Assembly: GCA_964654945.1 (NCBI GenBank) | Contig: CAZZLN010000003.1 | Span: 24,627-88,626, forward strand | Length of the DNA stretch: 64,000 nucleotides | Direction of reading: 5' to 3' | Source of the DNA: HGM11788 sp964654945 | GTDB lineage: Bacteria > Bacillota > Clostridia > Lachnospirales > CAG-274 | Shown here: positions 9,142 to 17,018 of the stretch, piece after piece | Layout of the letters: each line of letters begins with the position of its first letter | How positions within the stretch are numbered: the first letter of the stretch is position 1 | Translations under genes and position numbers: made by a program | The notes under the pieces: model-generated | What the model was told of the DNA's origin: nothing | Seen by the model: the letters and a program-made list of their open reading frames with translations, nothing else | The model's database searches: none

Positions 9142-9861
9142 ATGCCATATTATGGATACTATGGATATAGCGGAAGCAGCTTGAGCACAATTTTATACTT
9201 TGCTATAATTATTATGTTTTTTGTGTCTATGTATTATCAGTATAAGGTATCTTCAACTTTTTCAAAATATTCTAAGGTACAAAATTCAAGAGGAGTTACC
9301 GGTGCGGATGTAGCAAGAGCATTACTTAGATTTAATGGTATAACTGATGTAAGTGTTGAGTCCGTTTCAGGAAATTTAACTGACCATTACGACCCTTCAA
9401 AAAAGGTTATAAGACTTTCACAGAATGTATTTAACTCTGCAAGTATATCTGCACTTAGTGTTGCTGCTCATGAAACAGGTCATGCGGTTCAGCATGCAAA
9501 GGGTTATGTTCCTCTTTCTTTAAGATCAGCAATATACCCTGTTGTAAATTTAAGCAATAAGCTGGCTTTTCCTTTAATTTTTATTGGTCTTTTATTGGGT
9601 GGAAACTATACCCTTGCACAGGTTGGCATTATACTTTTTGGGGCTGTTGTAGCATTTTATATTATAACTCTTCCTGTAGAGTTTAATGCTTCGTCAAGAG
9701 CATTGTCTATGCTTACAGAATATGGTTATCTGTCTGAAACAGAGATAAAAAGCTCTAAAAAGGTCCTTGGAGCGGCAGCTATGACCTATGTTGCAGCAGC
9801 GGCAACATCTTTGCTTCAGCTTTTAAGACTTATTGCAATAGTTGGCAACAGACGTGATTAA
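9142..9861 (+). CDS. Zinc metallopeptidase, YugP family
   Basis: Integral-membrane zinc peptidase of the YugP (DUF2/peptidase M48-like) group; its substrate is not known. The N-terminus is Gly/Tyr-rich (MPYYGYYGYSG) and is followed by a transmembrane segment. The zinc motif HETGHAVQHA sits near residue 113, and two or three more hydrophobic segments follow. Start at 9142 is chosen because GAGGTGA just upstream is the ribosome site; the in-frame GTG at 9133 lies inside it. It is the last gene of the priA-def-fmt group, a position it holds in many Clostridia, and is followed by a strong terminator. Confidence 0.88.
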   Translation: MPYYGYYGYSGSSLSTILYFAIIIMFFVSMYYQYKVSSTFSKYSKVQNSRGVTGADVARALLRFNGITDVSVESVSGNLTDHYDPSKKVIRLSQNVFNSASISALSVAAHETGHAVQHAKGYVPLSLRSAIYPVVNLSNKLAFPLIFIGLLLGGNYTLAQVGIILFGAVVAFYIITLPVEFNASSRALSMLTEYGYLSETEIKSSKKVLGAAAMTYVAAAATSLLQLLRLIAIVGNRRD

Positions 9862-9867
9862 TTTTTT

Positions 9868-9897
9868 AAGGCACTTTTATAGGTGCCTTATTTTTTG
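9868..9897 (+). terminator. Rho-independent terminator after yugP-like gene
   Basis: Stem AAGGCAC / GTGCCTT with an 8-base loop followed by ATTTTTTG. It ends the priA-def-fmt-yugP unit. Confidence 0.85.
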
Positions 9898-9929
9898 TAT
9901 AAAATTTAAAAAAAATTAATAAATTTATA

Positions 9930-9958
9930 TAGCCAAATTTGCAATTATATGGTACAAT
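9930..9958 (+). promoter_or_regulatory. Candidate promoter of the pyrH-frr-uppS operon
   Basis: A TACAAT -10 (9953-9958) preceded at 17 bp by a weak TAGCCA -35 (9930-9935), between the terminator and pyrH. Confidence 0.45.
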
Positions 9959-9990
9959 TATGTTAATAAAGAGGAAGGAGCAGCTTTATA

Positions 9991-10692
9991 ATGTATAATA
10001 AAGTGATATTAAAGCTTAGCGGAGAAGCCCTTGCAGGTGAAACAGGCAAAAGCTTTGACAATGGCACAATTTTTTCTATTATAGATCAAATTAAAAAAGT
10101 TATTGCAATGGGTACTAAAACATCCCTTGTAATAGGGGGCGGTAACTTTTGGAGAGGCAGAAGTGCAAATCCTGATATGGACAGAGTAAAGGCTGACCAA
10201 ATTGGTATGCTGGCTACAGTTATGAATGCAATTTATTTTGCTGACTGCTGCAGACAAAAGGGTATTGATGCTGTAGTTATGACACCTATTAAAATCGGCA
10301 CAGTAACTCTTGAATTTTCAAAGGATTTAGCTAATCAGCTTCTCAATGAAGGAAAGGTCATTATTTTTGCAGCAGGCATCGGGCATCCGTTTTTCTCAAC
10401 TGACACTGTAACCGCATTGAGGGCTTGTGAGCTTCAGGCAGATGCTATATTGTTTGCAAAGGCTATTGATGGTGTATATGACAGTGACCCTGCGGTAAAC
10501 CCTGATGCAAAAAAATTTGATGAAATTCCTTGTAAGGATATTGTAGAAAAGAACTTAAAGGTTATTGATATTGCAGCAGCAAATCTTTGCTTTGAAAATA
10601 AAATTCCTGTTGTTCTTTTTGGACTTGCTGAAGAAAACAGTGTTGTCAGAGCTGCTAATGGAGAAAAAATAGGAACTGTTGTTACAGTTTAA
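9991..10692 (+). CDS. pyrH: UMP kinase
   Basis: Hexameric cytoplasmic kinase that converts UMP to UDP, typically allosterically regulated by GTP and UTP. The amino-acid-kinase fold is shown by the N-terminal KVILKLSGEALAG, the glycine-rich VIGGGNFWRG and the GVYDSDPAVNPDAKKF substrate loop. At 233 aa the length is normal. It is preceded by GAGGAAGGAG and followed 24 bp later by frr, the near-universal pyrH-frr pair. Confidence 0.96.
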   Translation: MYNKVILKLSGEALAGETGKSFDNGTIFSIIDQIKKVIAMGTKTSLVIGGGNFWRGRSANPDMDRVKADQIGMLATVMNAIYFADCCRQKGIDAVVMTPIKIGTVTLEFSKDLANQLLNEGKVIIFAAGIGHPFFSTDTVTALRACELQADAILFAKAIDGVYDSDPAVNPDAKKFDEIPCKDIVEKNLKVIDIAAANLCFENKIPVVLFGLAEENSVVRAANGEKIGTVVTV

Positions 10693-10716
10693 TTATAATT
10701 TTTTGGAGGTATAATT

Positions 10717-11271
10717 ATGTCAAAACATACTGAGCAATTTGAAACAAAGATGAAAAAAAGTTTATCAAATCTTAATAATGAGCTTGCTACAGTCAGAGCA
10801 GGCAGAGCTAATCCAAGAGTTTTGGATAAGGTTATTGTTGAGTGTTATGGTATGGAAATGCCTGTTAATCAGGTCGCCAATATTTCTACACCGGAGGCAA
10901 GAGTTCTTTTAATTACACCATATGATATATCTACTATTAAAGCTATTGAAAAAGGTATTAATAAGTCTGATATTGGTATCAATCCTAACAGTGACGGTAA
11001 GGTTATAAGACTTGTATTCCCTGAGCTTACAGAGGACAGAAGAAAATCTCTTACTAAGGATATTAAGAAAAAAGGCGAGGAAACAAAGGTCGCAATCAGA
11101 AATATCAGGCGTGATGCAATGGATACAGCAAAAAAGCTTGAAAAATCAAATGAAATTACAGAAGATGAAAAAGAAAATCTTGAAAAAGAAATCCAGAAAT
11201 TAACCGATAAATATATTGCTGAAGTTGATAAAGCTGTTGAAGCTAAAAACAAAGATATTATGTCAATTTAA
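10717..11271 (+). CDS. frr: Ribosome recycling factor
   Basis: With EF-G it splits post-termination ribosomes. The L-shaped protein is recognised from LATVRAGRANPRVLD, the domain-II segment PVNQVANISTPEARVL and the C-terminal helix LTEDRRKSLTKDIKKKGE. The 184-aa length is exact for the family. GGAGG is upstream. It is followed by a hairpin that may reduce transcription into uppS. Confidence 0.97.
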   Translation: MSKHTEQFETKMKKSLSNLNNELATVRAGRANPRVLDKVIVECYGMEMPVNQVANISTPEARVLLITPYDISTIKAIEKGINKSDIGINPNSDGKVIRLVFPELTEDRRKSLTKDIKKKGEETKVAIRNIRRDAMDTAKKLEKSNEITEDEKENLEKEIQKLTDKYIAEVDKAVEAKNKDIMSI

Positions 11272-11276
11272 TTTAA

Positions 11277-11313
11277 AATAAGGCTGTTGTATAATTTGTG
11301 CAACAGCCTTATT
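11277..11313 (+). terminator. Hairpin between frr and uppS
   Basis: Perfect 13-bp stem AATAAGGCTGTTG / CAACAGCCTTATT with an 11-base loop. The U-tract is weak (ATTAAAAG), so partial read-through into uppS is likely. Confidence 0.65.
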
Positions 11314-11332
11314 AAAAGAAACGAGGGATAAA

Positions 11333-12049
11333 ATGGCTAATGATATACCAAAGCATATAGGAATTATAATGGATGGTAACGGCAGATGGGCAAAGAAAAG
11401 GCTTTTGCCCAGAGTTTTCGGACACAGAAAAGGAGCTGAAGCTCTTGATAAGCTTCTTACCGATATGAAAGGTTTAGGTGTTGAGTGCTTAACAGTATAT
11501 GCTTTTTCAACTGAAAACTGGAAAAGAGCAGAGGAAGAAGTTTCCGGAATAATGAAGCTTTTAAGAGAATACATAAATAAATATTTTGGTGACCCAACTC
11601 TTGATTTAAGAATTAACTCAATAGGTGATTTATCCAGATTAAATCAGGATCTGCAAGACGACATCGCCAGAATGAAGGAGCAGTCAAAAGATAAAAAGGG
11701 CATTTGTCTTACTATTGCTATGAATTATGGCGGCAGAGATGAAATAAAAAGGGCAGTTCAAAATATAGCAGAGGATGTTAAAAATGGTAAGCTTGACAGC
11801 AAAGATATTACCGAACAGACTATTTCAGAATATCTTGATACAAATTTTCTGCCTGACCCTGAGCTTATTATAAGAACCAGCGGTGAAATGAGAACAAGTA
11901 ATTTTCTTCTTTGGCAGTCAGCTTATTCAGAATATTATATAACTGATAAATTATGGCCTGATTTTACTGTTGAAGATTTAAAGGACGCTATTAAATTCTA
12001 TCAGTCCAGGGACAGAAGAATGGGCGGAAGAAATGAGGACAAAAAATGA
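11333..12049 (+). CDS. uppS: Isoprenyl transferase (undecaprenyl diphosphate synthase)
   Basis: Makes the C55 lipid carrier for peptidoglycan and other envelope polymers by cis-condensation of isopentenyl diphosphate. The signature HIGIIMDGNGRWAKKR holds the catalytic Asp. The C-terminal active-site segment reads IRTSGEMRTSNFLLWQ, where most homologues have RxSG-E-Q/RLSNF. The 238-aa length is normal. It overlaps cdsA by 4 bp (ATGA), so the two are translationally coupled. It shares an operon with dxr and ispG, which supply its precursor. Confidence 0.95.
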   Translation: MANDIPKHIGIIMDGNGRWAKKRLLPRVFGHRKGAEALDKLLTDMKGLGVECLTVYAFSTENWKRAEEEVSGIMKLLREYINKYFGDPTLDLRINSIGDLSRLNQDLQDDIARMKEQSKDKKGICLTIAMNYGGRDEIKRAVQNIAEDVKNGKLDSKDITEQTISEYLDTNFLPDPELIIRTSGEMRTSNFLLWQSAYSEYYITDKLWPDFTVEDLKDAIKFYQSRDRRMGGRNEDKK

Positions 12050-12840
12050 AAACCAGAATAATATCAGCAGTTGTAGCAATACCTTTGCTTTTGTTTTTTA
12101 TAATTTATGGCAGGCTGCCTTTAAAAATTGCAACATTAATTATATCGTTAATAGGAATGTATGAACTTTATAAGGCTGTTTCAGGTAAAATTAAAATTAT
12201 TCATATATATGGTTTCGCTTTAGAATTATTGTATTTTTACAAATGGTTTAATTCCTATATGGATTTAAAGCTTATAGTTTGTGCAGCATCTGTATTTACT
12301 GTACTTATATTATTTATGATAGTAATTTTTCATAAAACAAATAATATAAATGATGCCGCTATAACAATATTTGGATTTTTCTATTTAGGTATTTTGCTTA
12401 GCTTAATATGTTTTATAAGAGATGCTGATATACATATGCGTTTTGTTTGGCTGCCATTTATTTTTGCCTTTGGCAGTGATACAGGTGCATATTTTATTGG
12501 TTCAAAATTTGGCAAACATAAATTAACACCGGAATTAAGCCCCAAAAAATCAGTAGAGGGTGCTATAGGCGGCATAGCTTCATCAGCAATTTTAACAACG
12601 ATTTACGGTTGTGTTGTGTCATCAGCAGATATTGGCTTTTTTAATATAATTATATATATTTTTGCGGGGGCAGTTGGTTCAGTATTAGCACAATTTGGTG
12701 ATTTAGCGGCTTCAAGTATAAAAAGATATGTTGGAATAAAAGATTATGGAAAACTTATGCCGGGTCATGGCGGTGTTCTTGACAGATTTGATTCTGTTTT
12801 ATTTACACTGCCCCTTGTATATTTATTGACAATATTGTAA
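12046..12840 (+). CDS. cdsA: Phosphatidate cytidylyltransferase
   Basis: Integral-membrane enzyme that makes CDP-diacylglycerol from phosphatidate and CTP, the branch point to phosphatidylglycerol and cardiolipin. It has about seven hydrophobic segments. The C-terminal signature is intact: ASSIKRYVGIKDYGKLMPGH then GGVLDRFDS. The family-typical DTGAYFIG and LSPKKSVEG stretches precede it. At 264 aa the length is normal. It lies between uppS and dxr in the conserved Firmicute order. Confidence 0.95.
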   Translation: MKTRIISAVVAIPLLLFFIIYGRLPLKIATLIISLIGMYELYKAVSGKIKIIHIYGFALELLYFYKWFNSYMDLKLIVCAASVFTVLILFMIVIFHKTNNINDAAITIFGFFYLGILLSLICFIRDADIHMRFVWLPFIFAFGSDTGAYFIGSKFGKHKLTPELSPKKSVEGAIGGIASSAILTTIYGCVVSSADIGFFNIIIYIFAGAVGSVLAQFGDLAASSIKRYVGIKDYGKLMPGHGGVLDRFDSVLFTLPLVYLLTIL

Positions 12841-12852
12841 AGAGGTGTAATA

Positions 12853-13995
12853 ATGGCTAAGGATATTTCTATTTTAGGCTCAACAGGCTCTATAGGCACA
12901 CAGACGCTTGATGTTATAAGAGAAATAGGCGGCATCAATGTATGTGCTATGAGTACAAACACAAATATTGAGCTTTTTGAAAAACAAATAAGAGAATTTA
13001 AGCCAAAGCTTGTTTGTGTTATGAACAGCAAAAAAGCTTTGGAATTAAAAAAGAATATAAGTGATACCGATATTGAAGTTATGACAGGTATGGAGGGACT
13101 TATTGCGGTTTCAACATATAGCAGTTCTGATACTGTTGTAAACTCTGTTGTTGGCAATATAGGCTTACAGCCTACTGTTGCTGCAATTAAAGCAGGTAAG
13201 GATATTGCTCTTGCAAACAAGGAAACTCTTGTTACATCAGGGGAGCTTGTAATGAAGCTTTTAAAAGAAAATAATGTAAATATGTATCCTGTAGACAGTG
13301 AACATTCAGCTATTTTTCAATCATTGCAGGGAAATAAGGGCAACAAAATTCATAAGATTTTGCTTACTGCTTCAGGCGGTCCCTTCAGAACATACACTGA
13401 CCTTTCTAATGTAACAATTGACGATGCCTTAAAACACCCTAACTGGTCTATGGGTAAAAAAATAACTGTAGACTCTGCTACGCTTATGAATAAAGGCTTA
13501 GAAGTTATAGAAGCAAAATGGCTTTTTGATGTTGAGCTTGAACAAATACAGGTTCTTGTGCATCCTCAGAGCATAGTTCATTCAATGGTAGAATATGAAG
13601 ATGGTGCAGTTATAGCACAGCTTGGTGAACCGGATATGAAAGTACCTATTCAGTATGCACTTACATACCCAAAAAGAGTTAAAAATTCTTTTCCTAAAAT
13701 TAATTTCTTTGAAAAGAATAATTTAACATTTGAAAAACCTAAAACTGAATTATTTCCTTGTCTTGGCTTAGCTTACAGTGCAATAAAAACAGGGGGCACA
13801 ATGCCTGCTGTAATGAATGCTTCAAATGAAATTGCTGTTGCTAAGTTTATTAACAAGGAAATAGGCTTTATGGATATACCAAAATTAATAGAAAAGACAA
13901 TGTCAGCATATAATGTTAAATATGATTATTCTCTTGATGATGTCCTTGAGGCTGATAATTGGGCAAGAGAATATACAAAATTTTTACAGAGGTGA
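12853..13995 (+). CDS. dxr: 1-deoxy-D-xylulose 5-phosphate reductoisomerase
   Basis: Second enzyme of the MEP isoprenoid pathway, making 2-C-methyl-D-erythritol 4-phosphate with NADPH. The nucleotide-binding N-terminus is ISILGSTGSIGTQTLDV. The metal and substrate loop YPVDSEHSAIFQSLQG and the ILTASGGPFR stretch are present, and WSMGKKITVDSATLMNKG is the family signature. The 380-aa length is normal. GAGGTG is upstream. The organism therefore uses the MEP route, with ispG three genes on. Confidence 0.97.
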   Translation: MAKDISILGSTGSIGTQTLDVIREIGGINVCAMSTNTNIELFEKQIREFKPKLVCVMNSKKALELKKNISDTDIEVMTGMEGLIAVSTYSSSDTVVNSVVGNIGLQPTVAAIKAGKDIALANKETLVTSGELVMKLLKENNVNMYPVDSEHSAIFQSLQGNKGNKIHKILLTASGGPFRTYTDLSNVTIDDALKHPNWSMGKKITVDSATLMNKGLEVIEAKWLFDVELEQIQVLVHPQSIVHSMVEYEDGAVIAQLGEPDMKVPIQYALTYPKRVKNSFPKINFFEKNNLTFEKPKTELFPCLGLAYSAIKTGGTMPAVMNASNEIAVAKFINKEIGFMDIPKLIEKTMSAYNVKYDYSLDDVLEADNWAREYTKFLQR

Positions 13996-13999
13996 TATT

Positions 14000-15070
14000 T
14001 TGTCAATTATTATAACACTTGTTATATTTACAATTATTGTTGTAATTCATGAATTTGGTCATTTTTTTGTTGCTAAAAAATGCAATGTTCTTGTAGAAGA
14101 ATTTGCTGTTGGTATGGGACCTAAGCTTTATGGCAAAAAGATTGGTGAAACAGAATATACTCTTAGAATTCTTCCTCTTGGAGGATTTTGCAGAATGGCT
14201 GATGAAAAACCTGAAAACAGTAATAGAATAGGCTTTAATGATGCAGCAGTTCTTCAAAGAATAGCAATCTGCATTACAGGACCTCTTATGAACTTTGTTC
14301 TTGCGTTTATTATAATGATTATAATGGGCATATGCACAGGCATTTCCACAACAAATGTTGTTGATGTTATAGAGGGCAGCGGAGCTGATATTGCCGGTAT
14401 ACAAACAGGCGACAAAATTGTTGAATTTGACGGTCATAGTGTTCATACAAGAGATGAGCTTGAATTTTATAAAAGTGAAACCGGAAGCAAACCTATAGAT
14501 ATTGTTGTTTATAGAAACAATGAAAAATTTAAAACAACTCTGGTGCCTGTTTTTGATGAAGCAACTCAAAGATATTTACTGGGAGTATCCCTTGATAAAA
14601 AAGCACCTTTATTAAATATGACTAATATTGATTTTTCCAATGTAGAGAAAGCTGAATTTGCCGAATATATAAGTGATGGCTTTTGGAGCAGTGCTGCTCT
14701 TGTTAAGCTGACTGTACTTGGCTTTTTAAAAATGGTGACAGCGCAAATTAAAGTACAGGAGCTTTCGGGCCCTATAGGTGTTACGGCAGTAGTTGATGAT
14801 ATGTATGAGGCAGCATCACCTGCCGGAATGAATATTGTGATTTTACAGCTTGTGTATTTAATGGCTCTTTTAAGTGCAAACTTAGGCGTAATAAATCTTC
14901 TTCCCTTGCCTGCAATTGACGGCGGAAAGATTTTAATTTATATTATAGAATTAGTATCAGGCTACAGAATGCCAAAGGAAAAAGAAGCTTATATACATTT
15001 TATAGGTTTTGTTTTGCTTATGGGATTGGGAGTTTATATAGCATATAACGATATATTAAAATTATTATAG
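14000..15070 (+). CDS. rseP: Site-2 RIP metalloprotease RseP/RasP
   Basis: Intramembrane zinc protease that cleaves transmembrane substrates, typically anti-sigma factors and leftover signal peptides. The first membrane segment carries the zinc motif HEFGH; a PDZ domain follows (AGIQTGDKIVEFDGHSV), and the second zinc ligand lies in NLLPLPAIDGGKI. I place the start at the TTG at 14000, six bases after AGGTGAT, directly after the dxr stop. Upstream in-frame starts lie inside dxr and would add about 29 unrelated residues. The product is 356 aa. Confidence 0.92.
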   Translation: MSIIITLVIFTIIVVIHEFGHFFVAKKCNVLVEEFAVGMGPKLYGKKIGETEYTLRILPLGGFCRMADEKPENSNRIGFNDAAVLQRIAICITGPLMNFVLAFIIMIIMGICTGISTTNVVDVIEGSGADIAGIQTGDKIVEFDGHSVHTRDELEFYKSETGSKPIDIVVYRNNEKFKTTLVPVFDEATQRYLLGVSLDKKAPLLNMTNIDFSNVEKAEFAEYISDGFWSSAALVKLTVLGFLKMVTAQIKVQELSGPIGVTAVVDDMYEAASPAGMNIVILQLVYLMALLSANLGVINLLPLPAIDGGKILIYIIELVSGYRMPKEKEAYIHFIGFVLLMGLGVYIAYNDILKLL

Positions 15071-15079
15071 GTGGTATTT

Positions 15080-16138
15080 ATGGATTTTATAACAAGAAGA
15101 AAAACAAGAGAAGTACAAATTGGTAATGTAAAAATTGGAGGAGATAACCCTGTTGCAATTCAATCTATGTGCAATACAAAGACCTCTGATGTTGAAGCTA
15201 CCGTTAAACAGATTAAGGAGCTTGAAGCTGCAGGCTGTGAAATAATAAGAGTTGCAGTGCCTGATATGGCTGCTGCTGAAGCTTTGGGAGAAATAAAAAA
15301 ACGTATTAATATACCCCTTGTTGCTGATATTCATTTTGATTACAGACTTGCATTAAAGGCAATTGACTCAGGAATTGACAAGCTTAGAATTAATCCCGGA
15401 AATATAGGAAGCGAAGATAGAATTAAAGCAGTTGTTTTAGCTGCGAAAAAAAATAAAATACCTATCAGAATCGGTGTAAATTCCGGCTCCCTTGAAAAAG
15501 ATATTCTTAAAAAATATGGTGCAGTTACACCGCAAGGATTAGTTGAAAGTGCTTTAAGACACGTAAAAATACTTGAAAAATATGATTTTCACGATATAGT
15601 AATTTCAATTAAAGCATCAAATGTGCCTTTTACAATTGAAACCTATACACTTTTATCAAAAGAAGTAGATTATCCTCTGCATCTTGGTATTACTGAATCG
15701 GGCACAGAATGGACAGGCTCTATTAAATCTGCTGTTGGTATAGGTGCAATTCTTGCAATGGGAATTGGTGATACAATAAGAGTATCCCTTACAGGAAATT
15801 GTGTTCAAGAGGTTTTGACAGCTAAGGAAATATTAAAATCTCTCGAATTAAGAAAGTTTGGAGTTAATTTTGTATCCTGTCCTACCTGCGGCAGAACACA
15901 AATTGACTTAATAGGTCTTGCTAATAAGGTTGAACAAAGATGCAGAAATATTAACAAGGATATTAAGGTAGCGGTAATGGGCTGTGCAGTAAACGGCCCG
16001 GGAGAAGCAAGGGAAGCAGATATAGGTGTAGCAGGCGGAGATGGCTATGGACTTATATTTAAAAAAGGAGAAATTTTAAGAAAAGTTCCTGAAGATAAGC
16101 TCCTTGATGCTTTGATGAATGAAATAGATAAATTATAA
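15080..16138 (+). CDS. ispG: 4-hydroxy-3-methylbut-2-enyl diphosphate synthase (IspG/GcpE)
   Basis: Iron-sulfur enzyme of the MEP pathway converting MEcPP to HMBPP. The TIM-barrel N-terminal half carries LRINPGNIG. The 4Fe-4S ligands are in SCPTCGRTQIDL and CAVNGPGEAREADIG. The 352-aa length is typical of the bacterial two-domain form. The start at 15080 follows AGGTGG; the GTG at 15071 lies within that ribosome site. It closes the uppS-cdsA-dxr-rseP-ispG run. Confidence 0.96.
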   Translation: MDFITRRKTREVQIGNVKIGGDNPVAIQSMCNTKTSDVEATVKQIKELEAAGCEIIRVAVPDMAAAEALGEIKKRINIPLVADIHFDYRLALKAIDSGIDKLRINPGNIGSEDRIKAVVLAAKKNKIPIRIGVNSGSLEKDILKKYGAVTPQGLVESALRHVKILEKYDFHDIVISIKASNVPFTIETYTLLSKEVDYPLHLGITESGTEWTGSIKSAVGIGAILAMGIGDTIRVSLTGNCVQEVLTAKEILKSLELRKFGVNFVSCPTCGRTQIDLIGLANKVEQRCRNINKDIKVAVMGCAVNGPGEAREADIGVAGGDGYGLIFKKGEILRKVPEDKLLDALMNEIDKL

Positions 16139-16206
16139 TTTTATAAATGTTGAAGATTGCTGGCTTATGGATAACAATATGAAAAATATAATTATATGGA
16201 TTTGGG

Positions 16207-16268
16207 AAATACCTAATCTGCCAAGAAATAAAGGTGATGGATTTCGTTTCTTTGATTTATAGGTATTT
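16207..16268 (+). terminator. Weak inverted repeat downstream of ispG
   Basis: AAATACCTA (16207-16215) and TAGGTATTT (16260-16268) could form a long-range stem that ends in TTTTAAAG. It is a possible terminator, or it may fold the leader of the next gene. Confidence 0.35.
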
Positions 16269-16291
16269 TAAAGAAAGGAACTTAATCATAT

Positions 16292-16939
16292 ATGAAAATT
16301 GAATATTTTAAAAGATACCTGTTTCTTTGTATAGGTTTGTTTATTATGTCGTTAGGAATAGCTTTTTCCATTAAGGCTAATTTGGGAACTTCACCTATTT
16401 CAAGTGCTCCTTATGTTGTAAGCCTTATATATCCCATAACAGTCGGAACGGCAACCATTATAATGCACTGTGTATTCATATTGCTGCAAATTATTATTTT
16501 GAGAAAGAAATATCAGCTAATACAGTTAATGCAGCTGCCTGTGGCACTTATTTTTGGATTTATGACAGATTTTTCGGTGTGGCTTATTAATGGGATAACA
16601 TACTTATCTTATTCAATGCAGTGGATTTTATGTATAATCGGAATTGTTTTAGTAGCCATAGGTGTTAGTATGGAGGTTACGGCAAATGTTGTTACAGTAG
16701 CGGGAGAGGGACTTGTGCTTGCAATTTGCAGAGTAATGCCTGTTAAATTTGGAAATATGAAAGTATGCTTTGATGTTATATTAGTATTAACAGCTATATT
16801 GACTGGTTTTATCTCAAAGGGCGAATTATTGGGAGTAAGAGAAGGTACAGTTGCAGCGGCTTTGCTTGTAGGCTTGCTTTCCAAAAAAATTTGTAAACCG
16901 ATAACGAAAATAATGGATAAAATAATAGGGATAGTTTAG
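16292..16939 (+). CDS. YczE/YitT-like integral membrane protein
   Basis: Predicted cytoplasmic-membrane protein with five or six hydrophobic segments and no known substrate. The N-terminal region contains LGIAFSIKANLGTSPIS, which matches the YczE/YyaS/YitT group, whose members often carry GTSP near the first helix. The middle segment has GVSMEVTANVVTVAGEG. The 215-aa length is that of B. subtilis YczE. AAAGAAAGGAAC acts as the ribosome site. It stands between ispG and polC, and nothing nearby indicates a function. Confidence 0.7.
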   Translation: MKIEYFKRYLFLCIGLFIMSLGIAFSIKANLGTSPISSAPYVVSLIYPITVGTATIIMHCVFILLQIIILRKKYQLIQLMQLPVALIFGFMTDFSVWLINGITYLSYSMQWILCIIGIVLVAIGVSMEVTANVVTVAGEGLVLAICRVMPVKFGNMKVCFDVILVLTAILTGFISKGELLGVREGTVAAALLVGLLSKKICKPITKIMDKIIGIV

Positions 16940-17018
16940 AATAAAAATTTCAATTTGCAAAAAAATGGTTTACCGGATGTCCCATATAATAAAAATAATA
17001 TATGATAAGGTGATTTGT

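Noticed and set aside
13913..13999. N-terminal extension of rseP
   Set aside because: It would lie inside dxr in another frame and is not conserved; a TTG with a good ribosome site at 14000 gives the normal N-terminus.
14003..14569. 188-codon Cys/Asn-rich frame on the minus strand
   Set aside because: Lies antisense to rseP, has biased composition typical of a shadow frame and no ribosome site.
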